Positions 16,703 to 24,040 of a stretch of DNA of 64,000 nt are shown here, piece by piece (position 1 is the first letter of the stretch; each line of letters starts with the position of its first letter). Both the position numbers and the translations under genes were made by a program. This DNA comes from Rhodanobacter denitrificans (GTDB taxonomy: Bacteria > Pseudomonadota > Gammaproteobacteria > Xanthomonadales > Rhodanobacteraceae): assembly GCF_003335105.1 (NCBI RefSeq), contig NZ_QFWQ01000003.1, forward strand, positions 310,001 to 374,000, in the 5' to 3' direction. The notes beneath the pieces are model-generated. The model was not told the origin of the DNA. It did no database searches and worked only from the letters and a program-made list of their open reading frames with translations.

Positions 16703-16776
16703 GGGACGAAGGCGGTGGCGGGCGGGAATGCCCGTGCATCTTTACCGGAAGCGGGGCGAGCCGCAAACCATGCACG

Positions 16777-17742
16777 TCAAACCAGCAGGACCTTGCCGCC
16801 CTTGCCGGTAGCTGCCGCCGCCAGCGCCGCGTCGAAATCGTGCAGGGGGTACTGTGCGGCGATGGGAACCAGTTCGGGATAGCCCGCCAACAGCTCCCAG
16901 CATTCGCGCTGCGCGCGGGCCAGCGTCGCGGCCCCGCACTGGTTCAGCCAGCCATCGATGCCGAAGCCCTGCCAGGAGAGATTGCGGTACACCATCGTGG
17001 CCGCGTGCATCTCGAACGGCCGGTCGTCGAGCACGCCGTAGGTCACCATCCGGCCACTGGGCACGGTCGCGGCAATCAGCGCCGGAACGCCCGGCCCGCC
17101 CACCGCGTCCAGTACGGCATCGTAGGGAGCGACGGCGGCCAGCGTCTGCGCCACGTCGTCCGCCTGCGCCAGAACCTGCGTGCCCGAGGCATCCAGCAGG
17201 CTATGGTTCTCACCTGCGCGCACCAGCCGTTCGGCCACCACGCCACGCTGCAACGCGAGGTGCCCCAGCAGGCCCGCCACCGCCGAACGGCCCGCCGTGA
17301 CGAGGACGCGAGCGCCGCGCGGCAGGCGCGCCACGTCGAGCAGGCCCCATGCGGTCAGCGGGTTCAGCCCGAACTGGCACACGACGCCGTCGTCCAGCTG
17401 CGCGGAAAGATCGTCTGGCACCGGATAGACGCGTGCTGCCGCCGCCACGGCAAACTGCGCCCACGCGCCCGGATAGCGAAACGCCACGCGCTGCCCCGGC
17501 CGCACATGGCCCACTTCCGCGCCGACGCTTTCCACCACGCCGGCCGCATCGAAACCGGCCACCTGCGGAAAGCTCGGCTTCACGCGATAGCGCCCTGCGA
17601 TGAACATGCCGTCGGCGGGCTGGATGACCCTCGCGCGCACCGCGATCAGCACGTCGCGAGGCCCCGGCTGTGGCTTCGGCATATCCACAACACGAAGTAC
17701 CTCGCGTGGTTCTCCTGTTCGATCAAACACAAGTGCGAGCAT
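16777..17742 (-). CDS. Quinone-oxidoreductase-like medium-chain dehydrogenase/reductase
   Basis: A 321-residue MDR-superfamily NAD(P)H oxidoreductase. The catalytic domain begins MLALVFDRTGEPREVL and contains PQVAGFDAAGVVESVG and VRPGQRVAFRY. The Rossmann part is built around VLVTAGRSAVAGLLGHLAL, and AVLDAVGGPGV follows. The structural and catalytic zinc ligands of alcohol dehydrogenases are absent, so it is of the zinc-free quinone reductase type. The ATG at 17742 is preceded by AAGGATC. Cytoplasmic; the physiological substrate is unknown. It lies just outside the repeat-bounded accessory region. Confidence 0.88.
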   Translation of the reverse strand: MLALVFDRTGEPREVLRVVDMPKPQPGPRDVLIAVRARVIQPADGMFIAGRYRVKPSFPQVAGFDAAGVVESVGAEVGHVRPGQRVAFRYPGAWAQFAVAAAARVYPVPDDLSAQLDDGVVCQFGLNPLTAWGLLDVARLPRGARVLVTAGRSAVAGLLGHLALQRGVVAERLVRAGENHSLLDASGTQVLAQADDVAQTLAAVAPYDAVLDAVGGPGVPALIAATVPSGRMVTYGVLDDRPFEMHAATMVYRNLSWQGFGIDGWLNQCGAATLARAQRECWELLAGYPELVPIAAQYPLHDFDAALAAAATGKGGKVLLV

Positions 17743-17924
17743 GGTGATCCTTGCTTGGAGGGAGGGGACGCGCACGTCACGTGCCCTGACGCGACGAGCG
17801 ACGGGGAGCGCATCTTGAGACAAACGCCAGTGAAAAGTCGTGTCCTGACTCGCGCTGTGCAGCTCGAACCGGGCCAACTTCCGCCTGAGGCGAGGGTGCG
17901 GCTGCAGGCGAAAGCGTCGAACCC

Positions 17925-17980
17925 GGGTCAGAGTCGACTTTCCAGAGCGTCCGCCAGATGAAGTGCGCTCTGACCCCTGC
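17925..17980 (+). repeat. REP-like palindromic repeat, copy a
   Basis: Begins GGGTCAGAGTCGACTT and closes with GCTCTGACCC, giving a hairpin of GGGTCAGAG with CTCTGACCC, an internal mismatch and then ACTT with AAGT. The inner part reads CAGAGCGTCCGCCAG. It is the first of five same-orientation copies in this window (others near 18701, 19350, 20756 and 25027). Repeats with this start and end are often found around REP-associated tyrosine transposase (RAYT) genes, but none is present here. Confidence 0.85.
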
Positions 17981-17993
17981 TTTGCCTCTCTCG

Positions 17994-18665
17994 CTACTGG
18001 TAGGTCGGAAGCTGCGGCACGACATGCGACATGCTGCGCATGGGCAGACGGGTGGGCAGCGTGTGGTAGGTGCCAAGCTCCTCGCGTACGCCGGTTCGCA
18101 CGCCTCGCGCTGGCCCCAGCCGCTGCGAATTCACCTCGCGAATGATCTCGCGCAGCTTCTCCACGTCGCGGACGATGGCATCCCCCATGATCGACAGCGT
18201 GACGTCGGATAACTCGGCGTGATCGCTGCAGGTCACCACGTTGCCAAGGGCCCGAAGGCTGCTCAGCAGCAGGTTGATCTCGTCGATCTGATCCAGGGTG
18301 ACGCCGAAGAGGAAGCGGTTGCCGGCCTCATCCCTCACCGGCTCGGCAGCGTCCGGTATCGCGGCTTCCGTGCAAGCCTCCGCTTCCATATCGGCCTCGC
18401 GTGCTGCCGCCCTTTCGCCACGCTCGGCCGACCAGGAGAGTTCGTCCAGCACCTGAGCGATCTGCTCCTCCAGCAGTTCCAGGCAGATCGCCACCTCGCC
18501 CGGGCGAATCCCCGCGTACCACTCCTTTGCTTCGTCCGCCATGCGCGGTCGTGCCAGGTTGGCCAGGAACTCCACATACTCGCGCAGCTTCTTCAGCCGC
18601 AGCTGGCTGTCCTCCGGCAGGAAATGGCCCGTCACTTCCAGATCATCCGAATCGATCGTCGACAT
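17994..18665 (-). CDS. XAC0095-family protein, long two-part form
   Basis: A 223-residue protein whose first about 90 residues match the XAC0095 family known from Xanthomonadaceae: GHFLPEDSQLRLKKLREYVEF, LARPRMADEA and GEVAICLELLEEQIAQVLDELSW. Family members are usually short, near 100 residues. Here a second helical segment follows (about residues 120-185, FLFGVTLDQIDEINLLLSSLR and IVRDVEKLREIIREV), then a poorly structured tail. No membrane helix or signal peptide. A strong ribosome-binding site (GAGGAGGCGAGC) marks the ATG at 18665. The gene is enclosed by repeat copies a and b. Function unknown. Confidence 0.75.
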   Translation of the reverse strand: MSTIDSDDLEVTGHFLPEDSQLRLKKLREYVEFLANLARPRMADEAKEWYAGIRPGEVAICLELLEEQIAQVLDELSWSAERGERAAAREADMEAEACTEAAIPDAAEPVRDEAGNRFLFGVTLDQIDEINLLLSSLRALGNVVTCSDHAELSDVTLSIMGDAIVRDVEKLREIIREVNSQRLGPARGVRTGVREELGTYHTLPTRLPMRSMSHVVPQLPTYQ

Positions 18666-18700
18666 GCTCGCCTCCTCGCTCCATGAAGTGCCCACCCGAA

Positions 18701-18760
18701 GGGATCAGAGTCGTCTTCTACAACCCCTCCTCGAAGAAATGCGCCCTGACTCCTGTTTGC
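18701..18760 (+). repeat. REP-like palindromic repeat, copy b (diverged)
   Basis: Reads GGGATCAGAGTCGTCTTCTA at the left and GCGCCCTGACTCCTG at the right, clearly related to copies a, c and d but the most diverged inside. It has the same orientation as the other copies. It separates the XAC0095 gene from the HTH regulator gene, and its right end merges with a promoter-like sequence. Confidence 0.7.
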
Positions 18761-18784
18761 AGTATCTCGCACAGCAAGCATAAT
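18757..18784 (+). promoter_or_regulatory. Candidate sigma-70 promoter for the HTH regulator gene
   Basis: TTGCAG (18757-18762) and CATAAT (18779-18784) are separated by 16 bases, a reasonable -35/-10 pair in an otherwise GC-rich context. The -35 hexamer lies at the right edge of repeat copy b, so the repeat would supply half of the promoter. Transcription would start near 18792, leaving a leader of about 120 bases before the regulator's ATG at 18915. Sequence pattern only. Confidence 0.35.
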
Positions 18785-18914
18785 GCAATCGAAACGTGCC
18801 ATTGTCAACAACTGAAAATAGCATATGCACCAACGCTCGTGCGCAACAATGGAACGCACCTGCCAAACGTCGCCACGCGCAAGCACCGGGGACGATGCGA
18901 CAAAAGGGATTTGC

Positions 18915-19274
18915 ATGGCCGCACCCTACGAGGACTTCGCGAATCGCCTGCGGAAGACGCTGGACCGGACCGGTTTCGTACAGGGACGCGGAAGAACGAG
19001 CGCCCTGGCGGATCGCTACGCCGTGTCGAGGGAAACAGCCCGCAAATGGCTCACAGGCCTTGCACAGCCCGAACTCTCTCGCATCATCGAGCTGGCCAAG
19101 GATTTCGACATCAGCCTCGAATGGCTTGCCACCGGTCGGGGCCCCATGCCGCTGGGCGTGGGAGAAACCCGCGCCGTCTATCGGCGGCTGACCGAAGGCG
19201 AGAGCCGCCTGCTCGATGCATTCCACAAGCTGCCCGAGCCCAAGCGGCAGTTGCTGGTGAAGTTCCTTTCCTGA
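18915..19274 (+). CDS. Phage-repressor-like HTH transcriptional regulator
   Basis: A 119-residue small regulator with an N-terminal XRE-like helix-turn-helix. TSALADRYAVSRETARKWLTG is the two-helix DNA-binding unit, followed by ELSRIIELAKDFDISLEWLATGRGPM, the wording of many CI/C2-type phage and defence repressors. The remaining about 45 residues (MPLGVGETRAVYRRLTEGE onward) are a short helical tail, without the protease domain of LexA-type repressors. It is framed by repeat copies b and c. The target may be itself or a neighbouring accessory gene; no operator was identified. Confidence 0.8.
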   Translation: MAAPYEDFANRLRKTLDRTGFVQGRGRTSALADRYAVSRETARKWLTGLAQPELSRIIELAKDFDISLEWLATGRGPMPLGVGETRAVYRRLTEGESRLLDAFHKLPEPKRQLLVKFLS

Positions 19275-19349
19275 AAACAAGAGGACGGTTATCGCGGTTC
19301 AATCGCTGCCGCCTGGTCATCCCGGGATTACACCGACAACGGGAAACCC

Positions 19350-19410
19350 AGGTCAGAGTCGACTTTCTAGAGCGTCCGCCAAATAAAGTGCACCCTGACC
19401 CCTGTTTTCG
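19350..19410 (+). repeat. REP-like palindromic repeat, copy c
   Basis: Reads GGTCAGAGTCGACTTTCTAG then AGCGTCCGCCAAATAAAGTG and CACCCTGACCCCTGTTTT. It is nearly identical to copy d at 20756, 1.4 kb away in the same orientation; between them lies the AT-rich propeller gene. The stem is imperfect because the right arm reads CACCCTGACC instead of CGCTCTGACC. Confidence 0.85.
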
Positions 19411-19577
19411 CCTTAAAAAGCGGATAAGGGCATTCAGCATCATTGGGGCTGGTTCCCAAGTGGCCGACAATCTGGAAAGGGATGGCACCTGCCGGATCGA
19501 GCCCACCGACATGACAGTAATTCGTTTGCCGAGGGGCCGATCCGCGGTAAACCTCGAATGAACGGGGAAGTACGGTG

Positions 19578-20792
19578 ATGACTACATTCAAGAAATTATG
19601 CGTATTGGTGATTCTGGTGCTGCCGGCCATCGCGATAGGAGGAGCACTGAACCTATTCAGCGGATTCAGGATCGAACGCGAAGTCATTCTCGATTCAGAG
19701 AATAATAGTGGGCCATCGGAACTACTGAAGGCTGCAGATGGCGGTTACTTTGTCTTGGAAACAGGGTATGGCAATGGCGTTATTAAAACTGACGGCCAAG
19801 GTCAAACACAGTGGATATATCGCGATCCTATACACGCGGGAACGGTTGTGGGATTCACGGGGGCTGCAGCAACCCTAGATGGTGGCGTCCTACTCTGTGG
19901 CAACCGACGTGAAAGCGGAAAGAATGATTCGGACGCTTTAGGAGGTGTTGTCATCCTGCTTGATAAAATGGGACATGAAGTAAATCGAATTGACCCTGCA
20001 TTGCGTGGCTCTGATAATAATGAGTTATTAACCGAAGCTTCCGGCTGCAGCAATTGGGGTGATGGCTTTTTTGTGTTTGGCGAAGCGCAAGTGACCGGCT
20101 CGTATCTTGGCGGCGCCAGGACTACATATAAGATCACAACGCAACTGAAACTTGATGGAAAAGGTAAAATAGTCTGGAAAATTAAAAGGCCTGCGTCGGA
20201 AATTAAAACTATAGACGGTATCGCTCGGCCATTATCGAATGGAAATCTCGTTCTCGAGTCTTTTGATGACCTCTCCTTGCTTGACCCGAATGGAAATGTA
20301 ATTAAGAGAGCAAAACTTGACGGCCCCTGTGTATGGGTGAATCATCAAAATTCGATCGAGCACCTCCAATTTTTGTGTCGTGCTAATGAGGCCATAATTA
20401 CTACACCGCATATGGTACAACTTGATGAAAAGCTTAATCAAATTAGTGACACTAAATACCTAAACTTTAAGGATAGTCCCGGAAGTATCGGGTTGGCAAG
20501 TGTAGTCACTATGCCCAATGGATCCATAGTTATATTTGGCGCGACGACAGGGTTAATTTATCCATTTGTCCCGCTGATTGTTGAGTTGAACGCCGACCAA
20601 TCCGTTGTGGCTCGTTATGAAATTTATGGCAACCATGAGGACGGCTTCATTGCTGGCCTTTCAACAGCAGTCTCGGGAGAATATGTCACTGTTCGTCCAG
20701 TGCTTCTTCGGGGCAAAGGCTGCACCGCAATGACCTTTTTTCGTCGGAGAAACGCGGGTCAGAGTCGACTTTCTAGAGCGTCCGCCAAATAA
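19578..20792 (+). CDS. Predicted membrane-anchored beta-propeller protein of unknown function
   Basis: A 404-residue protein with an N-terminal hydrophobic anchor or uncleaved signal (about residues 5-25, LCVLVILVLPAIAIGGALNL). Blade-like repeats follow: ADGGYFVLE, LDGGVLLCG, GDGFFVFGE, SNGNLVLES and PNGSIVIFG, each followed by a strand ending in a D-G/N-G turn (KTDGQGQTQW, KLDGKGKIVW, LLDPNGNVIK). This is typical of PQQ-like or YncE-like propellers exported to the periplasm. The gene is much richer in A and T than its surroundings, which suggests recent acquisition. The last 12 codons and the stop are supplied by repeat copy d, so the native C-terminus may be lost. ATG at 19578 is preferred over the adjoining GTG. 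Not recognised further. Confidence 0.7.
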   Translation: MTTFKKLCVLVILVLPAIAIGGALNLFSGFRIEREVILDSENNSGPSELLKAADGGYFVLETGYGNGVIKTDGQGQTQWIYRDPIHAGTVVGFTGAAATLDGGVLLCGNRRESGKNDSDALGGVVILLDKMGHEVNRIDPALRGSDNNELLTEASGCSNWGDGFFVFGEAQVTGSYLGGARTTYKITTQLKLDGKGKIVWKIKRPASEIKTIDGIARPLSNGNLVLESFDDLSLLDPNGNVIKRAKLDGPCVWVNHQNSIEHLQFLCRANEAIITTPHMVQLDEKLNQISDTKYLNFKDSPGSIGLASVVTMPNGSIVIFGATTGLIYPFVPLIVELNADQSVVARYEIYGNHEDGFIAGLSTAVSGEYVTVRPVLLRGKGCTAMTFFRRRNAGQSRLSRASAK

Positions 20793-20815
20793 AGTGCACC
20801 CTGACTCTGTTTTTA
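20756..20815 (+). repeat. REP-like palindromic repeat, copy d
   Basis: GGGTCAGAGTCGACTTTCTA, then AGAGCGTCCGCCAAATAAAG and TGCACCCTGACTCTGTTTTT. Almost the same as copy c. Its left two-thirds is read in frame as the C-terminal end of the propeller gene, with the TAA at 20790-20792 inside the repeat. Its right end lies next to the stop codon of the convergent membrane-protein gene. Confidence 0.85.
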
Positions 20816-20817
20816 CC

Positions 20818-21579
20818 CTAGCCTGTCCATGCGCCCCACATATCCCGGTAGCGAAACGTGATGCCTGCCGCGAAGGCGTATTCCTTCGCCAATGCCGTCA
20901 GCTCGGTGAAACCTTCCAGCGTGTCGCCGAAGGTATCCACGCATCGGCCCCGTTTGTCGTAGAGGGCGAGCACATATGCGGGGCCCCTCCCACCGCCTTG
21001 GAGCAACGCAAGGCTACCGAGTGCCGCAAAGGCATGCTGCAACGGGGGCCGGAGACGATAGTGGACGATGCCGTCCGGGCCGACTTCCACCCGATATCGC
21101 TCGCAGGCCAGCACCATGAGCAGAAACGCGCTGTTGAATACCAGGACGAACGCGGCCAGCCACCAAAGGTCCGTACCCGCAGGGCGGGGGCTGCTCGCCA
21201 GATAGATTGCCGGCCCTGCCAGCAAGCTCAACGCACCGCAGGCCCTGGCCGTCCAGATCGTTCCGCGGGAATAGGTGAACGTGTGCACGCGCTGATCCGC
21301 GCGCCCTGGCAGCCCCCATGCCGCCGATGGATCGGGCGGCCCCTCCGGAGCAACACGGCGTCGATGGATTGCAGCGAATATCGCGAGACCGATGAGCATC
21401 GCCGTCAGACCGAGAAACAGGAATCCCGCGTTGTCTCCCTGCAGACACCGCCAAACGCCCACAGCGCCGAACGCGGCAGTGGGAAGCACGGTCACGATCA
21501 CGCTCTCCCGCGTCGGCGGGAGGCGGGAGGGCGATGCAACGGCAGCACCCGGCTGTTCTTGATGACAGGAATTGCCCAC
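20818..21579 (-). CDS. Predicted inner-membrane protein of unknown function
   Basis: A 253-residue protein with about four hydrophobic helices: near residues 27-42, 50-70 (GFLFLGLTAMLIGLAIFAA), 113-130 (CGALSLLAGPAIYLA) and 142-160 (WWLAAFVLVFNSAFLLMVLA). A soluble C-terminal part follows with YRVEVGPDGIVHYRLRPPL and a GGGRGPAYVLALYD strand, suggesting a small PH-like or beta domain after the membrane part. It begins with GTG at 21579. No family was recognised. It is bounded by repeat copy d on one side and a second repeat type on the other. Confidence 0.6.
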   Translation of the reverse strand: MGNSCHQEQPGAAVASPSRLPPTRESVIVTVLPTAAFGAVGVWRCLQGDNAGFLFLGLTAMLIGLAIFAAIHRRRVAPEGPPDPSAAWGLPGRADQRVHTFTYSRGTIWTARACGALSLLAGPAIYLASSPRPAGTDLWWLAAFVLVFNSAFLLMVLACERYRVEVGPDGIVHYRLRPPLQHAFAALGSLALLQGGGRGPAYVLALYDKRGRCVDTFGDTLEGFTELTALAKEYAFAAGITFRYRDMWGAWTG

Positions 21580-21630
21580 GTTGCCCCCTGACTGGAAATT
21601 GCTCGCTGGGCACCAGGAAATGCAGGAATG

Positions 21631-21686
21631 GTGTCAGGGACATTTTGAACGACGCGATAGCTAGTCGAAAATTGTCCCTGAAACCT
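21631..21686 (+). repeat. Second repeat type, TCAGGGACA/TGTCCCTGA palindrome
   Basis: TCAGGGACATTTT (21634-21646) pairs with AAAATTGTCCCTGA (21668-21681) around a loop with GACGCGATAGC, with a single-base bulge. This is a different palindrome from the GGGTCAGAG family but belongs to the same style of REP-like repeat. A right half of the same type (AAAATTATCCCTGACACC) follows repeat copy e near 25093. It lies between two minus-strand genes of unknown function. Confidence 0.75.
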
Positions 21687-21709
21687 TTCGCTTCAATTTT
21701 CCCGATGGA

Positions 21710-23233
21710 TCAGCGCAGCGCCTCCGTAATGTGAAACTTCTCCACCCGGCCGACCTTCTGCATGGCGGCCTGGACATCGGGCCGCGCGGTGACCGTGTTC
21801 CAACGGTCGTGAATCAGCTTTTCCTTCGGCGTTTCGGTGACATCAGCGTAATGCTGCATGTCGACGAGCGCAGCATTCCGCCAAGCGGGTTTCTGCAGCC
21901 GCTCGATAAGCAGGGATTCGGCCTCGTCAAGCTTCCCACAAAGCAGCAGGGCGTCCTCCCACGTGGCAATGGCATCGGCGCGATGCTCGCGCTGATAGCT
22001 CATGGAGGCAGCGATGGCGGCGGCGTCGTTTTTCGCGACAGCGATTCGCAGTTTCACGCTTTCCAGCTGCATGCGCCCGAAGGGACTCATGTTGCCGAGT
22101 TCGACGATGGTATCGGCTGCCTTGTCGGGCAAATCGAGATCGGCGTACAGCTCCCCGAGATTGATCAACTGGCTTACGTTCATGCCGCCATGCTCGGGAC
22201 GCCGCGCTGCCAATACTTCTACGCGCACGGCATCGTCCCAACGTCCCTGCCGTTTGAACGCCCGGGAACGGTTGTCGAGCACCCAAGGGTATTTGTCGTC
22301 AAAGTCCGTGTAGGTCTTGGGGCCGTCTCCGTGCCCGGAATGAATGAGTACCGTGTTGCTGATCGAAAGCACGCGCGCATACTGGCCGGTGATCAGGAGC
22401 AGCGCTTGAAGGTCCGCAATGGGCTCAAGCTTGTCCGGTTGGGCCTTCACTCGTTCCTGCGCTGCCTTGATCTCCGCGGCGACCAGGCGATCGATATCGA
22501 AATCCTGGGGGCGCTTGAGGGTGATGGGATCAAAACGCCGATCCACGCGCATGCTCAGCGCAGCCTGAGCCGAGGTGATCCGCAACGCGACCGCCGTGGC
22601 GCGCGCGATGTCGTTGTGTTCAATATGCAGCAGCGCCAGGTCACGCCATAGATTGCTGGGCTCGATACCACTCTCCAGCCATCCCGCATCGAACAGTGCG
22701 TCCAGCATCTCCCGATCGGTGTCAGGGTTCTGCACCTGCAGGAACTGGTAATGAAGCTGCCTGATCGCACCGGAATTCAGGTTGCCCAGCTTTCCGGGCC
22801 AGCGCTGAGCTAAGACAGCCACGCAATGCCCTGCATCGCTGTAATCGCCGACGGAAAACGCGGTGGAGAGACGGGTCGTCCATGCCGTCTCATCGGCCTC
22901 GTCAAAAGCCGTCGCCCGCACGACCATTTCGTGAGCCTTCTTGTCCTGGCCGCTCTGGGTGGCGATCAGGCTGGCAACCAGCAGTGCGCGGTATCGCAGA
23001 TCCGTCGGAAGGTCGTCGAAACCCTCGGCATGAACCGCCTTGTCGAGTCTTGCCTGCGCGGACGCCGTGTCATTGTGACTGGCGTCAGTGAAGGCCTTCT
23101 GCACCAACTGGGCGACGTCTGCCGCCGGCTCGGCGGCCCGATCGTCGAGTTTCGGCGTCGGCGGAATCGTTGCCCGCGCCGTGCATACGGTCAGCAACAC
23201 AAGCGCCGCCGCAGTCATGAAGATCCTGCTCAT
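21710..23233 (-). CDS. Exported helical-repeat (TPR-like) protein of unknown function
   Basis: A 507-residue protein with a signal peptide (about residues 1-21, MTAAALVLLTVCTARA) and an almost entirely helical body. Repeated helix pairs resembling tetratricopeptide repeats are seen: ARLDKAVHAEGFDDL, DEADETAWTTRLSTAFSVGD, DNRSRAFKRQGRWDDAVRVE, LINLGELYADLDLPDKAADTI and WEDALLLCGKLDEAESLLIE. It looks like a periplasmic scaffold or interaction protein. The ATG at 23233 is preceded by AGGGGAA. The gene for cytochrome P460 lies 89 bases upstream on the same strand, so the two could be co-transcribed. No specific family assigned. Confidence 0.65.
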   Translation of the reverse strand: MSRIFMTAAALVLLTVCTARATIPPTPKLDDRAAEPAADVAQLVQKAFTDASHNDTASAQARLDKAVHAEGFDDLPTDLRYRALLVASLIATQSGQDKKAHEMVVRATAFDEADETAWTTRLSTAFSVGDYSDAGHCVAVLAQRWPGKLGNLNSGAIRQLHYQFLQVQNPDTDREMLDALFDAGWLESGIEPSNLWRDLALLHIEHNDIARATAVALRITSAQAALSMRVDRRFDPITLKRPQDFDIDRLVAAEIKAAQERVKAQPDKLEPIADLQALLLITGQYARVLSISNTVLIHSGHGDGPKTYTDFDDKYPWVLDNRSRAFKRQGRWDDAVRVEVLAARRPEHGGMNVSQLINLGELYADLDLPDKAADTIVELGNMSPFGRMQLESVKLRIAVAKNDAAAIAASMSYQREHRADAIATWEDALLLCGKLDEAESLLIERLQKPAWRNAALVDMQHYADVTETPKEKLIHDRWNTVTARPDVQAAMQKVGRVEKFHITEALR

Positions 23234-23322
23234 TGATGCGTTCCCCTGGATTGTCGTCTCCCGACAACGGGCGCGTGGCCGGTCTGGACCACGCCATACG
23301 GCGAACGGTATCAGTCTTGTGC

Positions 23323-23952
23323 TTACTTTGCCGGCGACTCGAGCAGTTCCGCCGTGTCCTCCAGGTACGCCGCGCTCAGCGTGGCGTGCTGCCGTGCGAT
23401 GGGCAACAGCGTCGGATAGAACTGCACGAACGTCGTGTCTACCGCCGCATGCGCGCTGTGGCAGGAGTAACACGCCTCGGCAACCGGGATCTGTTTCGCC
23501 GGCGCGGCACTGTCGTCGAAGCTGAAGAACGCCCAGCCGCCCTGGAAGCGCACGGTGTCCTTCACGTGCACTTCCATGCCCTGCACGCCCCCGCTCTGGT
23601 AATGCCCGCGCTGATTGATCGAACCGTTGCCCGTCGAGCCACGCACTTCCAGCACGATCACGGTCTTGTCCGGCCAGCTGCCGGTGCGCACGAAGGCGCG
23701 ATAGCTCTCCGGATTGACGAAGGTGTTGTCGAACATCGGGCTGGGCGAGGCCATCGCCTTCGGGTTGTAGCTCATGTCGAGGCCGGAGCTGAGATACACC
23801 CACTCGCGATAGTCCGCAGGCAGGATCAGCTTGCCGTCGGCGGTGTAGGCGGGAGCATGCGTGTTCGCCGAGACCGGATCATCGGCTGCCGCGGCGAAAG
23901 AAGTGGCGGCCATCGCGGCCATCAGCACCAGGCAAAGCGGCTTCGACAGCAC
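23323..23952 (-). CDS. Cytochrome P460-family c-type haem protein
   Basis: A 209-residue exported protein of the cytochrome P460 family. The signal peptide covers about residues 1-22 (MAAMAATSFAAAA). The haem c attachment motif CYSCH is at residues 161-165, near the C-terminus as expected. Earlier family words include LPADYREWVYLSSGLDMSY and GMEVHVKDTVRF. P460 haems in ammonia oxidisers oxidise hydroxylamine, and other members bind NO, so a link to the denitrification trait suggested by norB is possible but unproven. GTG at 23952 is chosen because GGAG lies eight bases upstream. The divergently unrelated GlxA regulator gene lies 88 bases upstream on the same strand. Confidence 0.85.
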   Translation of the reverse strand: MLSKPLCLVLMAAMAATSFAAAADDPVSANTHAPAYTADGKLILPADYREWVYLSSGLDMSYNPKAMASPSPMFDNTFVNPESYRAFVRTGSWPDKTVIVLEVRGSTGNGSINQRGHYQSGGVQGMEVHVKDTVRFQGGWAFFSFDDSAAPAKQIPVAEACYSCHSAHAAVDTTFVQFYPTLLPIARQHATLSAAYLEDTAELLESPAK

Positions 23953-24040
23953 GGGCGTTCTCCGACAGAAAGGGGCAGCGGAATTCTCCTGTCTCGATGC
24001 GCGCCGCGAAGGACGCAAAGCCGACGAATCCGGCCAGACC

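Noticed and set aside
16840-17961. A plus-strand frame of more than 370 codons opposite the quinone-oxidoreductase gene, ending in repeat copy a
   Set aside because: No recognisable motifs, and the opposite strand has a complete MDR enzyme. It ends in the repeat only because the repeat contains a stop in that frame.
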